From NCBI GenBank assembly GCA_964613305.1, contig CAZTII010000025.1, forward strand, positions 1-21,473: a DNA stretch of 21,473 nucleotides, read 5' to 3'. This stretch comes from CAZTII01 sp964613305. Lineage in GTDB: Bacteria; Bacillota_I; Bacilli_A; Erysipelotrichales; Erysipelotrichaceae. Positions within the stretch are counted from its first letter, which is position 1, and every line of letters begins with the position of its first letter. Shown here piece by piece: positions 6,397-15,155 of the stretch. A program made the position numbers and the translations under genes. The notes beneath the pieces are model-generated. The model was given only the letters and a program-made list of their open reading frames with translations. It had not been told where the DNA came from and made no database searches.

Positions 6397-9067
6397 ATTG
6401 ATTCACCTCAGCTTTCAGTGTAACCGTAAAAATAGAACCTACAGGAGTATTGTCACACACTTCAATAGTACCACCATGACCATCAACAATCGCCTTACAA
6501 AGCGCTAAACCGATGCCCATGCCACGTTTTCCATCCGATAATTCTTCACTACCTTTTTGAAACATCGAAAATAAATTTTTCTTCATTTCATCATCAATAC
6601 CAATACCCTCATCCAAAATATCAATCTTCACTTTATCCAACACGCGATTAACGCGTATCGTAATGGTAGAGCCAACGTCACTAAATTTAATCGCATTGTT
6701 AATAATATTTACTAATACTTGAACAATTAACTTTCCATCCATCTTTGCCACAATAAATTCATCAGATTGTTCAATCACAATTGTACGCTTATTTACTTGA
6801 AGAGAAACATGATTCACACTTTCCTCAATTACATCATGCACTAATTCTGGTACAACATGCAAATTAATTGTTCCATTTTCAAATCGTGTAATCGACAATA
6901 AATTCTCCACTAAGCGAATTAACCACATCGACTCATCGTAAATATCTTCGATAAACGCTTGTTTTTGGTCTTCACTCAGCGGTAAATTTGGTTGCATCAA
7001 TACCATCGCATTTCCCGAAATACTTGTAAGAGGTGTTCTTAAATCATGAGAAATAGAACGTAATAAATTAGCACGTAACATTTCCTTCGATAAAGCCATC
7101 GCCACTTCTTGTTCACGATTACTTACATCATCGCGTTCAAAAGCAAGCGCACTTTCATTCAAAATAGCCCGCAATATATTATGTTCAAACGACGGAATTT
7201 TCGTTTTCTCCATATCAATACCGATCACCGCAAACACTTTTTCCCCACTACGAACCGTCATAAACAAACACCTAGAACCAGGAAGTGTCGTTGTCGAAAA
7301 ACCAGAATGTTTATTGTTTTTAAACGTCCACTGAGCCACCGCCAATTCTTCTTTAGGCAACGAATACTCATGACCTTCCTTACAGGCCACAATTGGTGTA
7401 TTTTCACTATCCGGATAACCAATAAACACCAATATATTTCTATTCAACAATTCTTTAAGTTGCGAAACCGTCACTCGTCCAATTTCTTCACTATTTTTAG
7501 CCATTTGTAAAAGTTGACTAGTCTTCAATAGTATTTCTGTACGATGAGCCTTTAAAGCCGATTCCTTCCCAACTGATTTCACTTTAATCGTTAAAGTACT
7601 CGTAATAAAAGCTGTAACAAACATCATACCAAAGGTAACAACATAACTTGGATCATAATACGACAATGTTCCAATCGGTTCAATAAAGAAATAATTAAAC
7701 ACAAAAATACTAAGCATACTATACAATAAACTCGTCCAACGATGACGACTTAATGTCGAGATAACTAAAACACCAACTAAATACACCATAATTAAATTAG
7801 TAACATTAAAACCAATATCGTGTAAACCAATTGTAATCACTGTCACTAAAAACATCACAATAAATAATTGAAACAATTCATGAGGAACATCATCATTATG
7901 CCAATGTTTTTCAATCATCGCATTCGGTTTTTTAATGGAATCCATCGCATTATCCGGAATGATAAAAATTTCCAAAGAAGGCGCAATTTTAGAAATCTTA
8001 TCCGCAAAACTATCCTTTAAGTAAAATAAACCTTTTCGCGTAACCGTTCTACCTAAGACAAGTTTCGTCACCTTAGCCATTTTTGCGTATTCAGCAATTT
8101 GTTCTTCGATATTATCACCAGTTGAAAAAACTACTTGAGCATTTAAGCTTTCCGCCAATTGTTGATGTTTACGAAGTCGATCAATGTCTTCATTGCTCTT
8201 ATCATCACTTAACGATTCCACATAAAAAGCACTAAATTTACCATGAAAAGCACTCGCTAAACGAGATGCTTGACGAATCACTTTCTCATTAGAAGGAGAA
8301 CTAGACAAACACATCAAAATATGTTCACTACTTGCCCCTTCTCCTTTAAAATCTAAATATTTTTCACCATCATCATTCACCCAATCAGCCAATCTTCTTA
8401 ACGCAATTTCACGCAAAGCGATTAAATTTTCCATCGTAAAAAAATTATTTAAAGCTCGTTCAACGTGTTCACTACGATAAATTTTACCACTTTTTAAACG
8501 TGCAATTAATTCTTCACACGGAATATCAATCATCTCAATACGAAAAGCCGAATCAAATACTGAATCAGGAATACGCTCACGAACCGAAACACCAGTTAAA
8601 CTAGCCACAACATCATGTAAACTCTCCAAATGTTGAACATTCACAGTCGTCACAACATCAATGCCCGCATTTAATACTTCCTGAATATCTTGATAACGTT
8701 TACTGTGGCGACTTCCTGCCGCATTACTATGGGCCAACTCATCCACCAACACAACATCAGGATTTCGAGCAATCACTTCATCGACATTCAATTCATTCCA
8801 CGACTTACCTGCTTCTTCAATTACTTTTGGCGCAATAATTTCCAACCCTGAAAGCATCGCAATCATATCAGGACGATCATGCGGTTCAATATATCCAACA
8901 ACAACATCAACACCTTCATCTTTAGCCGTATGAGCAAAACGCAACATGGCATAGGTTTTTCCTATGCCGGCTGCGTATCCAAAAAATATTTTTAAATGAC
9001 CTTTTCCTTCAACTTTATCGCTTGCTTGTATTTTTTTTAAAAGGTGATTAGCACGATTATTCATCAT
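6383..9067 (-). CDS. kdpD: Osmosensitive K+ channel histidine kinase KdpD
   Basis: An 894-aa membrane sensor kinase, full length for the family. Domains in order: the cytosolic KdpD domain with Walker A G30-T38 (GYAAGIGKT) and a Walker B-like VVLVDELAHSN at 105-115; a USP domain (about 248-370); four membrane helices between about 399 and 492; a GAF-like region (about 510-640); HisKA with H674 in SISHDLRTP; and HATPase with N787/N790/N791, DEGIGI (819-824) and GMGIGLAL (849-856). All catalytic motifs are intact. The USP domain contains S255-x-S257, exactly 20 residues, then FSAFY (278-282). This closely matches the SxS-X20-FTAxY motif reported for c-di-AMP binding by Staphylococcus aureus KdpD. 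The Shine-Dalgarno aggagg overlaps the kdpC stop; the gap is 7 nt. Confidence 0.96.
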   Translation of the reverse strand: MMNNRANHLLKKIQASDKVEGKGHLKIFFGYAAGIGKTYAMLRFAHTAKDEGVDVVVGYIEPHDRPDMIAMLSGLEIIAPKVIEEAGKSWNELNVDEVIARNPDVVLVDELAHSNAAGSRHSKRYQDIQEVLNAGIDVVTTVNVQHLESLHDVVASLTGVSVRERIPDSVFDSAFRIEMIDIPCEELIARLKSGKIYRSEHVERALNNFFTMENLIALREIALRRLADWVNDDGEKYLDFKGEGASSEHILMCLSSSPSNEKVIRQASRLASAFHGKFSAFYVESLSDDKSNEDIDRLRKHQQLAESLNAQVVFSTGDNIEEQIAEYAKMAKVTKLVLGRTVTRKGLFYLKDSFADKISKIAPSLEIFIIPDNAMDSIKKPNAMIEKHWHNDDVPHELFQLFIVMFLVTVITIGLHDIGFNVTNLIMVYLVGVLVISTLSRHRWTSLLYSMLSIFVFNYFFIEPIGTLSYYDPSYVVTFGMMFVTAFITSTLTIKVKSVGKESALKAHRTEILLKTSQLLQMAKNSEEIGRVTVSQLKELLNRNILVFIGYPDSENTPIVACKEGHEYSLPKEELAVAQWTFKNNKHSGFSTTTLPGSRCLFMTVRSGEKVFAVIGIDMEKTKIPSFEHNILRAILNESALAFERDDVSNREQEVAMALSKEMLRANLLRSISHDLRTPLTSISGNAMVLMQPNLPLSEDQKQAFIEDIYDESMWLIRLVENLLSITRFENGTINLHVVPELVHDVIEESVNHVSLQVNKRTIVIEQSDEFIVAKMDGKLIVQVLVNIINNAIKFSDVGSTITIRVNRVLDKVKIDILDEGIGIDDEMKKNLFSMFQKGSEELSDGKRGMGIGLALCKAIVDGHGGTIEVCDNTPVGSIFTVTLKAEVNQCEIW

Positions 9068-9074
9068 AATCCTC

Positions 9075-9503
9075 CTATTTTAATGTATCCAACGCATGAT
9101 TTAATAAGGTCACATTTACTACCGTATTACCAAAAATACCAAGAAATGGACGAACTGTGTACTTTTCAATTAAAGCGTTCACTTCTTCTTCACGAAGATG
9201 ACGAGATGAAATAATCGCTTCTTTTTGACGATTAATTTCTTCAACGGTTTGATGCGGATCTACTTTACTACAAGAAGCATCCCCACGACCTTGAAAATAT
9301 AATCCTTTTTCTTTTTCTATCAACAATAAAGAACTACCTACTACTTTATTATCTATCGTAAGTATAGAACCATTTGCTTGTTTTGGAAAGAGAAAACCAC
9401 CAAGAGTAGTGATTACTACCGGATAGATGACACCTGTAATAATTGTTAAAACAAGAAGCAATTTAGCACTAATCAATAACGCTTTTTTTATCATTTTATT
9501 CAT
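9075..9503 (-). CDS. kdpC: K+-transporting ATPase subunit KdpC, short form
   Basis: KdpC stabilises the KdpA-KdpB complex. One N-terminal membrane helix (about residues 9-34) is followed by the family segments FLFPKQANGS, VGSSLL and GLYFQGR, then ASCSKVDPHQT, RHLREEEVNALIEKYT and VNVTLLNHALD. At 142 aa it is clearly shorter than the usual 190 or so. Relative to the Escherichia coli protein, about 50 residues between the YFxGRPSA segment and the ASxSGLD segment are missing, including the conserved SGGSNLxxSNP region. The reading frame is kept. Whether this is a natural short lineage form or a deletion cannot be told here. The start at ATG 9503 lies 1 nt after the kdpB stop, behind a GGAATAGGA ribosome site. 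Confidence 0.9.
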   Translation of the reverse strand: MNKMIKKALLISAKLLLVLTIITGVIYPVVITTLGGFLFPKQANGSILTIDNKVVGSSLLLIEKEKGLYFQGRGDASCSKVDPHQTVEEINRQKEAIISSRHLREEEVNALIEKYTVRPFLGIFGNTVVNVTLLNHALDTLK

Positions 9504-9504
9504 A

Positions 9505-11490
9505 TTAAAATCCTATTCCAGCTAAAAGCAAATCCAACAACTTAATAAAGATAAATGGAGTAATTAATCCACCCAATCCATAAACTAATAAATTAGAACG
9601 AAGAATTTCATTCGAAGGTTTTTCTTTGTATGGAACTCCTTTTAATGCAAGTGGAATTAATGCAACAATAACAAGCGCATTATAAATAATAGCTGATAAC
9701 ATCGCACTTTCACCACTCTGTAAATGCATAATGTTCAATGCATTTAAACGAGGATATAGCCCTACAAAGAGTGGTGGAATAATCGCAAAATACTTCGCAA
9801 CGTCATTAGCGATGCTAAATGTCGTCAACGCTCCACGCGTCATTAGTAATTGTTTACCAATTTTAACAATTTCAATGAGCTTAGTCGGCGAAGAATCTAA
9901 ATCCACCATATTACCAGCTTCCTTCGCCGCTTGTGTTCCCGTATTCATTGCCACCGCCACATCCGCTTGCGCAAGAGCTGGCGCATCATTTGTACCATCA
10001 CCAGTCATCGCCACCATGTGTCCCTTCGCTTGAAAATCACGAATCATCGCTAATTTCCCTTCCGGAGTTGCTTCCGCTAAGAAATCATCAACACCTGCTT
10101 CAGCCGCAATCGCTGCTGCTGTTAAAGGATTATCACCTGTAATCATGATAGTACGAATACCCATTTTACGCATATCCGAAAACTTTTCCTTAACCCCACT
10201 TTTAACAATATCCTTTAAATAAATAACCCCTAAAATCTCCTTATTCTTCGCAACGACAAGTGGAGTTCCACCCAAATTAGAAATACGGCGAACAACTTCT
10301 TCACAGTCACTACTAACATTGTTGTTAACGTATTTTTTAATCGCTTCAAAAGCACCTTTACGAATAGAGAACTCTTTACTATCAACACCACTCATTCTCG
10401 TAGTAGCAGTAAAAGGAACAAATTCCATCTGTAACTCTTGTAAATTACGTTGACGTAACTCAAACAATTGTTTCGCTAAAATGACAATACTACGACCTTC
10501 AGGAGTTTCATCAGCTAAAGAAGCCAACTGACAAGCATCAGCCAATTCACTAGCATCATGGCCATCAACCGGAATAAATTCAGCTGCTTGACGATTTCCT
10601 AAAGTAATTGTACCGGTTTTATCTTACATTAATATATCCACATCACCACTAGCTTCAATTGCTCGTCCTGACATTGCTAAAACATTCGCTTGATTTAAAC
10701 GTGACATACCCGCAATACCAATCGATGATAACAAAGCACCGATTGTCGTTGGAGCTAAACACACAAGCAAAGCAATCAACGAGGCTATACTAACTGGTGA
10801 CTTTAAAAAATAACTATAAGCGTATAAAGCAATCGTAACGACTATAAAAATTATCGTTAAAGCAATTAAAAATAATTGTAATGCAATCTCATTCGGTGTT
10901 TTCTTTCTACTAGAACCTTCCACCATCGCAATCATTTTATCCAAAAAGCTTTCACCAACTTCACTAGTAATCTTAACAATAATAAAATCAGATGTTACTA
11001 ATGTTCCACCAGTAACCGCACTACGATCACCACCTGCCTCACGAATTACTGGAGCCGATTCGCCAGTAATCGCACTTTCATCCACAGATGATGCACCTTC
11101 TACTACTTCACCATCACCAGGAATAATCTCACCAGCTTCCACTTTCACTAAATCACCTTTACACAACTTACTTGAAACAATTTCTTCAAATGTATCACTA
11201 CCAAAAACTAGTTTACGCGCCAACACATCTTTTTTAGCACCACGCAACGTGTCAGCTTGAGCTTTTCCTTTTCCTTCCGCAATCGCTTCAGCAAAATTAG
11301 CAAACAATACGGTAAACCACAACACAATCATAATAAGAATGTTGTACAATGTTGGATCAAAAACAGACAAAACAACCATAAAAATAGCACAACAATACAC
11401 TAAAAACATCACTGGATTTTCTAGTTGTGTTTTAAAACGACATTTAATAAAACTATCTTTTAAAGCTCTTTTAATCATTTCTTTAGACAT
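9505..11490 (-). pseudogene. kdpB: K+-transporting P-type ATPase subunit KdpB, interrupted by TAA
   Basis: The frame from ATG 11490 (behind GTGAGGTAG) to TAA 9505-9507 covers the whole KdpB protein except for one internal TAA at 10624-10626. The 5' part (288 codons) holds ENPVMFLVY, the TGES loop (SAITGESAPV) and IGIAGMSRLNQANVLAMSGR. It ends GDVDILM-stop. The next codons, in the same frame, are Asp-Lys-Thr-Gly-Thr, the phosphorylation motif, followed by TLGNRQAAEFIPVDG, TGDNPLTAAAIAAEAG, MTGDGTNDAPALAQADVAVA and the last membrane helices. The stop stands where Escherichia coli KdpB has Leu (DVLLLDKTG); TTA to TAA needs a single base. As written, no ATPase is made. The rest of the gene is well conserved, so the lesion is recent, a sequence error, or suppressed. 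Confidence 0.93.
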
Positions 11491-11493
11491 AAA

Positions 11494-13095
11494 CTACCTC
11501 ACAATCGCATCAGCTATTGGCCCTAATGCCAAGGCTGGAAAAAAACTTAACGCGCCAATTAAAACAATAACAACCAACAACAACACAATAAACAAGGGAC
11601 TAGTTGTACTTAAGGTACCACTAGTCAACGCAACATTTTTCTTAGTTGCACTATGGCCTGCCAAATAAATTGCGGCAACAAGAGGAATAAAACGTGCTAA
11701 CAACATTCCTACCCCAGTTAATACATTAATCAATGGATGATTTAAGGTAAATCCAGCAAAAGAAGATCCATTATTAGCGCTCGCCGAAGTAAAAGTATAC
11801 AAAAATGATGTAAATCCCTTTGCCCCATCAAGCGTAATTAAAGTAGAAATTACTGGAAATAAAGCCGCTAAAGCACTTGTGATTAAAATGCTCAACGGAC
11901 TTGCTAACGTAATAAATAATACTAACTTCATATCGATTGGATCAACTTTTTTACCTAAATATTCGGGAGTTCTACCAACCATTAAACCAGCCACAAACAC
12001 TGTCAACATCACAAAGCCAATCATGCCAAATAAACCACTACCAATACCACCAAAAACAACTTCACCCAACATCATCAACATAAGTGGCACTAAACTACCT
12101 AAAGGAGTCAATGAAGCCATATCCATATTACTAGAACCACTCGACACGGCAGTTGTAAAAACCGTCCATAAATTACTACTTGTAGAACCAAAACGCATTT
12201 CACGACCAACCATACTACCATTTTCCGCCAACATAATAGCGACAATACCAAAAATTAACACAATCATCATCGTTGAAAACAACGCAAATCCTTGTTTTTT
12301 ATCCTTAATACTTTCGCCAAAACTAAAAACTAACGAAACCGGTATTAACATAATACTAATCATTTCCACAACATTCGATAACGCTGTTGGATTTTCAAAT
12401 GGATGCGATGAATTACTACCAAAATAACCACCACCATTACTACCTAATTGCTTAATCGCAATTTGACTTGCGGCAGGTCCCATTGGTATTAAACGATCAG
12501 AAACAACAATGTTTTCAGAAAACGAGGCAATAACACCTTGGCTAACTAAAATAATTGCCACAATAACACTTAATGGTAATAAAACATACAATGTAAAACG
12601 AGTTAAATCAACATAAAAGTTACCAATCGTTTTACCTTCAAAACGAGATAAACCACGAATTAAAGCAAACAATACAGCTGCACCAACACCTGCAGAAACA
12701 AAGTTTTGAACCGTTAACGCGATCATTGATGATAAATAAGAAACAGAAAATTCACCACTATATGCCTGATAATTTGTGTTTGTAACATAGCTAATCGCCG
12801 TATTTAACGCTAAATCCCATGACATATTACCTACATGATTTGGATTTAGTGGCAAATACCCCTGAGTCATCAAAACAACTAACACAAACAATAAACTTAA
12901 TAAACTAAACGAAACAACAGCTATCGCATACTGCTTACTCGTCATTTCATCCTCACCAACACCACAAAACGAGTAAATGCTCGATTCAACTTGTTTAAAC
13001 CAATGAATTTCACCATTCATAACTTTACTTATAAATAACCCCAATGGATAAGCAAGAACACAGATAATAAACAACGTACTAATAATTTCAATCAT
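11494..13095 (-). CDS. kdpA: K+-transporting ATPase subunit KdpA
   Basis: A 533-aa polytopic membrane protein that forms the K+ pore of the Kdp pump; length is close to the usual 550-560. The four selectivity-filter regions are recognisable: TNTNYQAYSGE, GSNGGGYFGSNSSHPFENPT, GEVVFGGIGSGLFGM and SASANNGSSFAGF. ATG 13095 follows an AGAGAGGGA ribosome site. It is the first gene of kdpABCDE; no kdpF-like peptide frame is seen before it. Only about 48 bp separate it from the terminator of the radical SAM gene. A TATGAT box at 13123-13128 is a candidate -10, without a convincing -35. The 3-nt gap to kdpB indicates coupling. Confidence 0.96.
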   Translation of the reverse strand: MIEIISTLFIICVLAYPLGLFISKVMNGEIHWFKQVESSIYSFCGVGEDEMTSKQYAIAVVSFSLLSLLFVLVVLMTQGYLPLNPNHVGNMSWDLALNTAISYVTNTNYQAYSGEFSVSYLSSMIALTVQNFVSAGVGAAVLFALIRGLSRFEGKTIGNFYVDLTRFTLYVLLPLSVIVAIILVSQGVIASFSENIVVSDRLIPMGPAASQIAIKQLGSNGGGYFGSNSSHPFENPTALSNVVEMISIMLIPVSLVFSFGESIKDKKQGFALFSTMMIVLIFGIVAIMLAENGSMVGREMRFGSTSSNLWTVFTTAVSSGSSNMDMASLTPLGSLVPLMLMMLGEVVFGGIGSGLFGMIGFVMLTVFVAGLMVGRTPEYLGKKVDPIDMKLVLFITLASPLSILITSALAALFPVISTLITLDGAKGFTSFLYTFTSASANNGSSFAGFTLNHPLINVLTGVGMLLARFIPLVAAIYLAGHSATKKNVALTSGTLSTTSPLFIVLLLVVIVLIGALSFFPALALGPIADAIVR

Positions 13096-13140
13096 AACTA
13101 TCCCTCTCTAAACACGATGACAATCATACACCCGACCATA

Positions 13141-13168
13141 TTAAAAAGGCATAAAAATTATGCCTTTT
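13141..13168 (-). terminator. Terminator of the radical SAM gene
   Basis: A 10-bp stem (aaaaggcata / tatgcctttt, 13144-13153 with 13159-13168) with a 5-nt loop. Read on the minus strand it ends in CCTTTTTAAT. It separates the radical SAM transcript from the kdp operon. Confidence 0.8.
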
Positions 13169-13199
13169 GTATTAAAACGGTATTAAAATTTCCACATTT

Positions 13200-14285
13200 T
13201 TACAGCAATTTACTCAATTGAACTAAAATATATTCCTTCTTCTCCATAAAAGACTTCAATGCACAAAAATCATCCGTAAAATGAATTGAAGTCATCCGTT
13301 TACAATTACCGTGACACATTCCATAATAACGACAATCCTTACACAACAAAGAATAATTCCGTTTTTCACCAATAAACTCCATCAACAACTTATTCTTCGC
13401 CATAACACCAATACTATCAAAGGCAATATTACCAATCTTATACTTATCCAACACATAAAAATCACAAGGAAATACTGAACCATCCCCCTCAATCACAAAC
13501 TGAGGCGAACAAAATCCCAACATACCACACTGATTAGGTGGAATACCCTTCAACATACTCACTAAATGATCAAAATAACTCACACTACGAACAACACCTA
13601 AATGAACCTCAGCCAACCAACAATCAAAAAACACATCATAAAAATTAAAAAAATTAATAGGTTCCAACTTATTTTTATCATTATCAAAAAAACCTAAACA
13701 AGGAATCAATTGAATATAACGAATATCATGTTTTTGATAAAAACGATACAACCGCTCAGGATACTGAGAAAGTTCATTCGTCAACACCGTCAACACATTC
13801 ACATCAATACCAAGATCAATCATTGAATGATAATTATGAATAATCTTAGAAAAAGTACCACGAAAAGCCATATCAAAACGATGTTTATCATGATTTTCCA
13901 TAAAACCATCAATCGATAAACCAACCAAAAAATGATGTTCCTTAAACAACTCAAACCAATCCTTATTCAACAAAAAACCATTCGTTTGAATCGCATACGA
14001 TATAGTATGAAACTCTTTAGAAAGAGAATTCACCTTATCAATAAATTTCTTAAAAAAAGATAAACCAACACATGTTGGCTCACCACCCTGAAAAGCAAAG
14101 GTAATAGAAGCAGGCTCATCAAAATAAGAAAAAGTATTTTCCAACATTGCTTCCATCACTTCTTCTTTCATAAAGCCATAATTCGCTACTTCACGATTCT
14201 TCGCCACATCATCATAAAAACAATACGTGCAACGCATTGTACAATAACTGGACGATGGTTTAATCAACAAAGAAAAATACTTCAT
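13200..14285 (-). CDS. Radical SAM/SPASM protein, anaerobic sulfatase maturase (anSME) type
   Basis: A 361-aa cytosolic iron-sulfur enzyme. The start is ATG 14285 (MKYFSLLIKP), preceded by TGAGG; an in-frame GTG lies 12 nt upstream. The radical SAM cluster motif is CTMRCTYC (CxxxCxxC) near residues 17-24. FAFQGGEPT is the SAM-binding GGEP motif, and GLSIDG is typical of the family. The C-terminal SPASM region has Cys-rich blocks: NQCGMLGFCSP, VFPCDFYVLDKYKIGN, CKDCRYYGMCHGNCKR and FCALK, enough to ligate two auxiliary 4Fe-4S clusters. anSME enzymes oxidise Cys or Ser to formylglycine in sulfatases; relatives modify peptides. No sulfatase is encoded in the window. The neighbours upstream are pilin-like genes. 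It has its own promoter and terminator. Confidence 0.9.
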   Translation of the reverse strand: MKYFSLLIKPSSSYCTMRCTYCFYDDVAKNREVANYGFMKEEVMEAMLENTFSYFDEPASITFAFQGGEPTCVGLSFFKKFIDKVNSLSKEFHTISYAIQTNGFLLNKDWFELFKEHHFLVGLSIDGFMENHDKHRFDMAFRGTFSKIIHNYHSMIDLGIDVNVLTVLTNELSQYPERLYRFYQKHDIRYIQLIPCLGFFDNDKNKLEPINFFNFYDVFFDCWLAEVHLGVVRSVSYFDHLVSMLKGIPPNQCGMLGFCSPQFVIEGDGSVFPCDFYVLDKYKIGNIAFDSIGVMAKNKLLMEFIGEKRNYSLLCKDCRYYGMCHGNCKRMTSIHFTDDFCALKSFMEKKEYILVQLSKLL

Positions 14286-14299
14286 AATCAGCCTCACTT

Positions 14300-14335
14300 A
14301 CCATTAATTAAACAATGGTTTTATCATGATGTCAA
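14300..14335 (-). promoter_or_regulatory. Radical SAM gene promoter with a dyad over the -10
   Basis: Minus-strand TTGACA (14330-14335), a 17-bp spacer and TTTAAT (14307-14312). A 6-bp inverted repeat, accatt (14300-14305) / aatggt (14314-14319), brackets the -10 box, as an operator might. The promoter is just downstream of the pilin terminator, so the maturase gene has independent expression. Confidence 0.75.
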
Positions 14336-14340
14336 ATTAA

Positions 14341-14364
14341 AAGAGAATACGATCGTATTCTCTT
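14341..14364 (-). terminator. Terminator of pilin copy A
   Basis: A perfect 10-bp stem (aagagaatac / gtattctctt) around GATC, followed on the minus strand by TTTTAATTT. It resembles the terminator of pilin copy B at 15121-15146, so the terminator was part of the duplicated unit. Confidence 0.85.
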
Positions 14365-14373
14365 AAGTGATGA

Positions 14374-14792
14374 TTATTTAACTTGTATTTCTTGTTCTTG
14401 CCAAGCTGTTCCTGTTGTAACTGAACCATCTAAAGGTTATACGTATAGATGTCTTTAGTTGCAGCATCACTATTTGCACGCCATTGTGCACCACCATCTA
14501 ATTTAATGATTAAAGCATCAGCTGTTCCTTTAGTCTCAGCAACCGGTTGGCATTTTTCTGGGTCAATCGTGATTTTAGTTGTACTACCTGATTTTTCAAA
14601 TCCAGCATCAATTGCGGCTGCTTTCGCTACTAATTGTGAGTAACATGATTTCGCATTTGCCTCACCTACTGCTTGTTTTGCTTTTGCTGTATATCCAATA
14701 ATTGATGGTACTAAAATTAATGCTAATACCGCTAAAATTGAAATTACGACGATTAATTCAACTAATGTAAAACCTTTTTTGTTTTTGTTCAT
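14374..14792 (-). pseudogene. Type IV pilin-like gene, copy A, 1-nt frameshift near the 3' end
   Basis: Begins MNKNKKG|FTLVEL, with a class III prepilin cleavage site and Glu at +5, then a hydrophobic helix. The first 80 or so residues are identical to copy B (15156-15593), including AKSCYSQLVAK and PEKCQPVA. As written the frame stops at TAG 14430-14432 after IYTYN. Copy B reads ggttta where copy A has ggtta (near 14437), so one T of a TTT run is lost. With it restored, the frame continues YKPLDGSVTTG, TAWQEQEIQVK and TAA at 14374-14376, next to the terminator, and matches copy B's YKPSDGTVTT...W tail. Restored length is 139 aa. Only about 20 C-terminal residues are lost as written, so a truncated pilin could still be made. 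Ribosome site: gaggagaaag. Confidence 0.85.
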
Positions 14793-14847
14793 TTTCTTTC
14801 TCCTCTATAATAACTTCTACTTACTGTAGTAGTTCCTTTATGGCTTC

Positions 14848-14876
14848 AGTATACACCATAATACTAAACTTGTAAA
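14848..14876 (-). promoter_or_regulatory. Promoter of pilin copy A
   Basis: Minus-strand TTTACA (14871-14876), a 17-bp spacer and TATACT (14848-14853). The leader is about 50 nt and is shared with copy B; it contains a small hairpin (ctact / agtag) ahead of the GAGGAGA ribosome site. Confidence 0.85.
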
Positions 14877-14900
14877 TAGTTTGTTATTACATTGTTACTA

Positions 14901-15120
14901 ATTAACACATTAATTAACATGTAAATACATTAAAATTATATAATTTATCAATTTTGATCCTTATAACATATTAATGATGCTATTATGGAACATCAAATGA
15001 AACTCTTTATTGATAAAAAGTCAAAATACATCTTATTTAACTTAGTTACATTCTCTTTAGAACTTCCAATGTTCTACATACCACAATTCTTTGAAACCCA
15101 TTTATATAAGAACATTAAAA
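14901..15120. other. Intergenic spacer between the duplicated pilins
   Basis: I see no supported gene in this AT-rich 220-bp stretch. It lies between the upstream end of copy A's promoter region and the terminator of copy B, and is not shared between the two copies. A 61-codon plus-strand frame (14985-15170) lacks a ribosome site and runs through the terminator and into the end of copy B. Confidence 0.6.
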
Positions 15121-15146
15121 AAAGAGAATACGATGATATTCTCTTT
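15121..15146 (-). terminator. Terminator of pilin copy B
   Basis: A 10-bp stem (aaagagaata / tattctcttt) with loop cgatga, followed on the minus strand by TTTTAATG. It is homologous to the terminator of copy A. Confidence 0.85.
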
Positions 15147-15155
15147 AAGTGGTTG

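Noticed and set aside
7109..7510. Plus-strand open frame antisense to kdpD
   Set aside because: KdpD is intact with all domains across this region; the antisense product resembles no protein.
9731..10142. Two plus-strand frames antisense to the 3' half of kdpB
   Set aside because: Shadows of conserved P-type ATPase sequence (TGDGTNDAPAL region).
11879..12427. Long plus-strand open frame antisense to kdpA
   Set aside because: Low-complexity product typical of an antisense shadow of a hydrophobic membrane protein; kdpA on the other strand is unambiguous.
13096..13143. c-di-AMP riboswitch or kdpF upstream of kdpA
   Set aside because: Only about 48 bp lie between the preceding terminator and the kdpA start: too short for the riboswitch, and no kdpF-like hydrophobic peptide frame is present.
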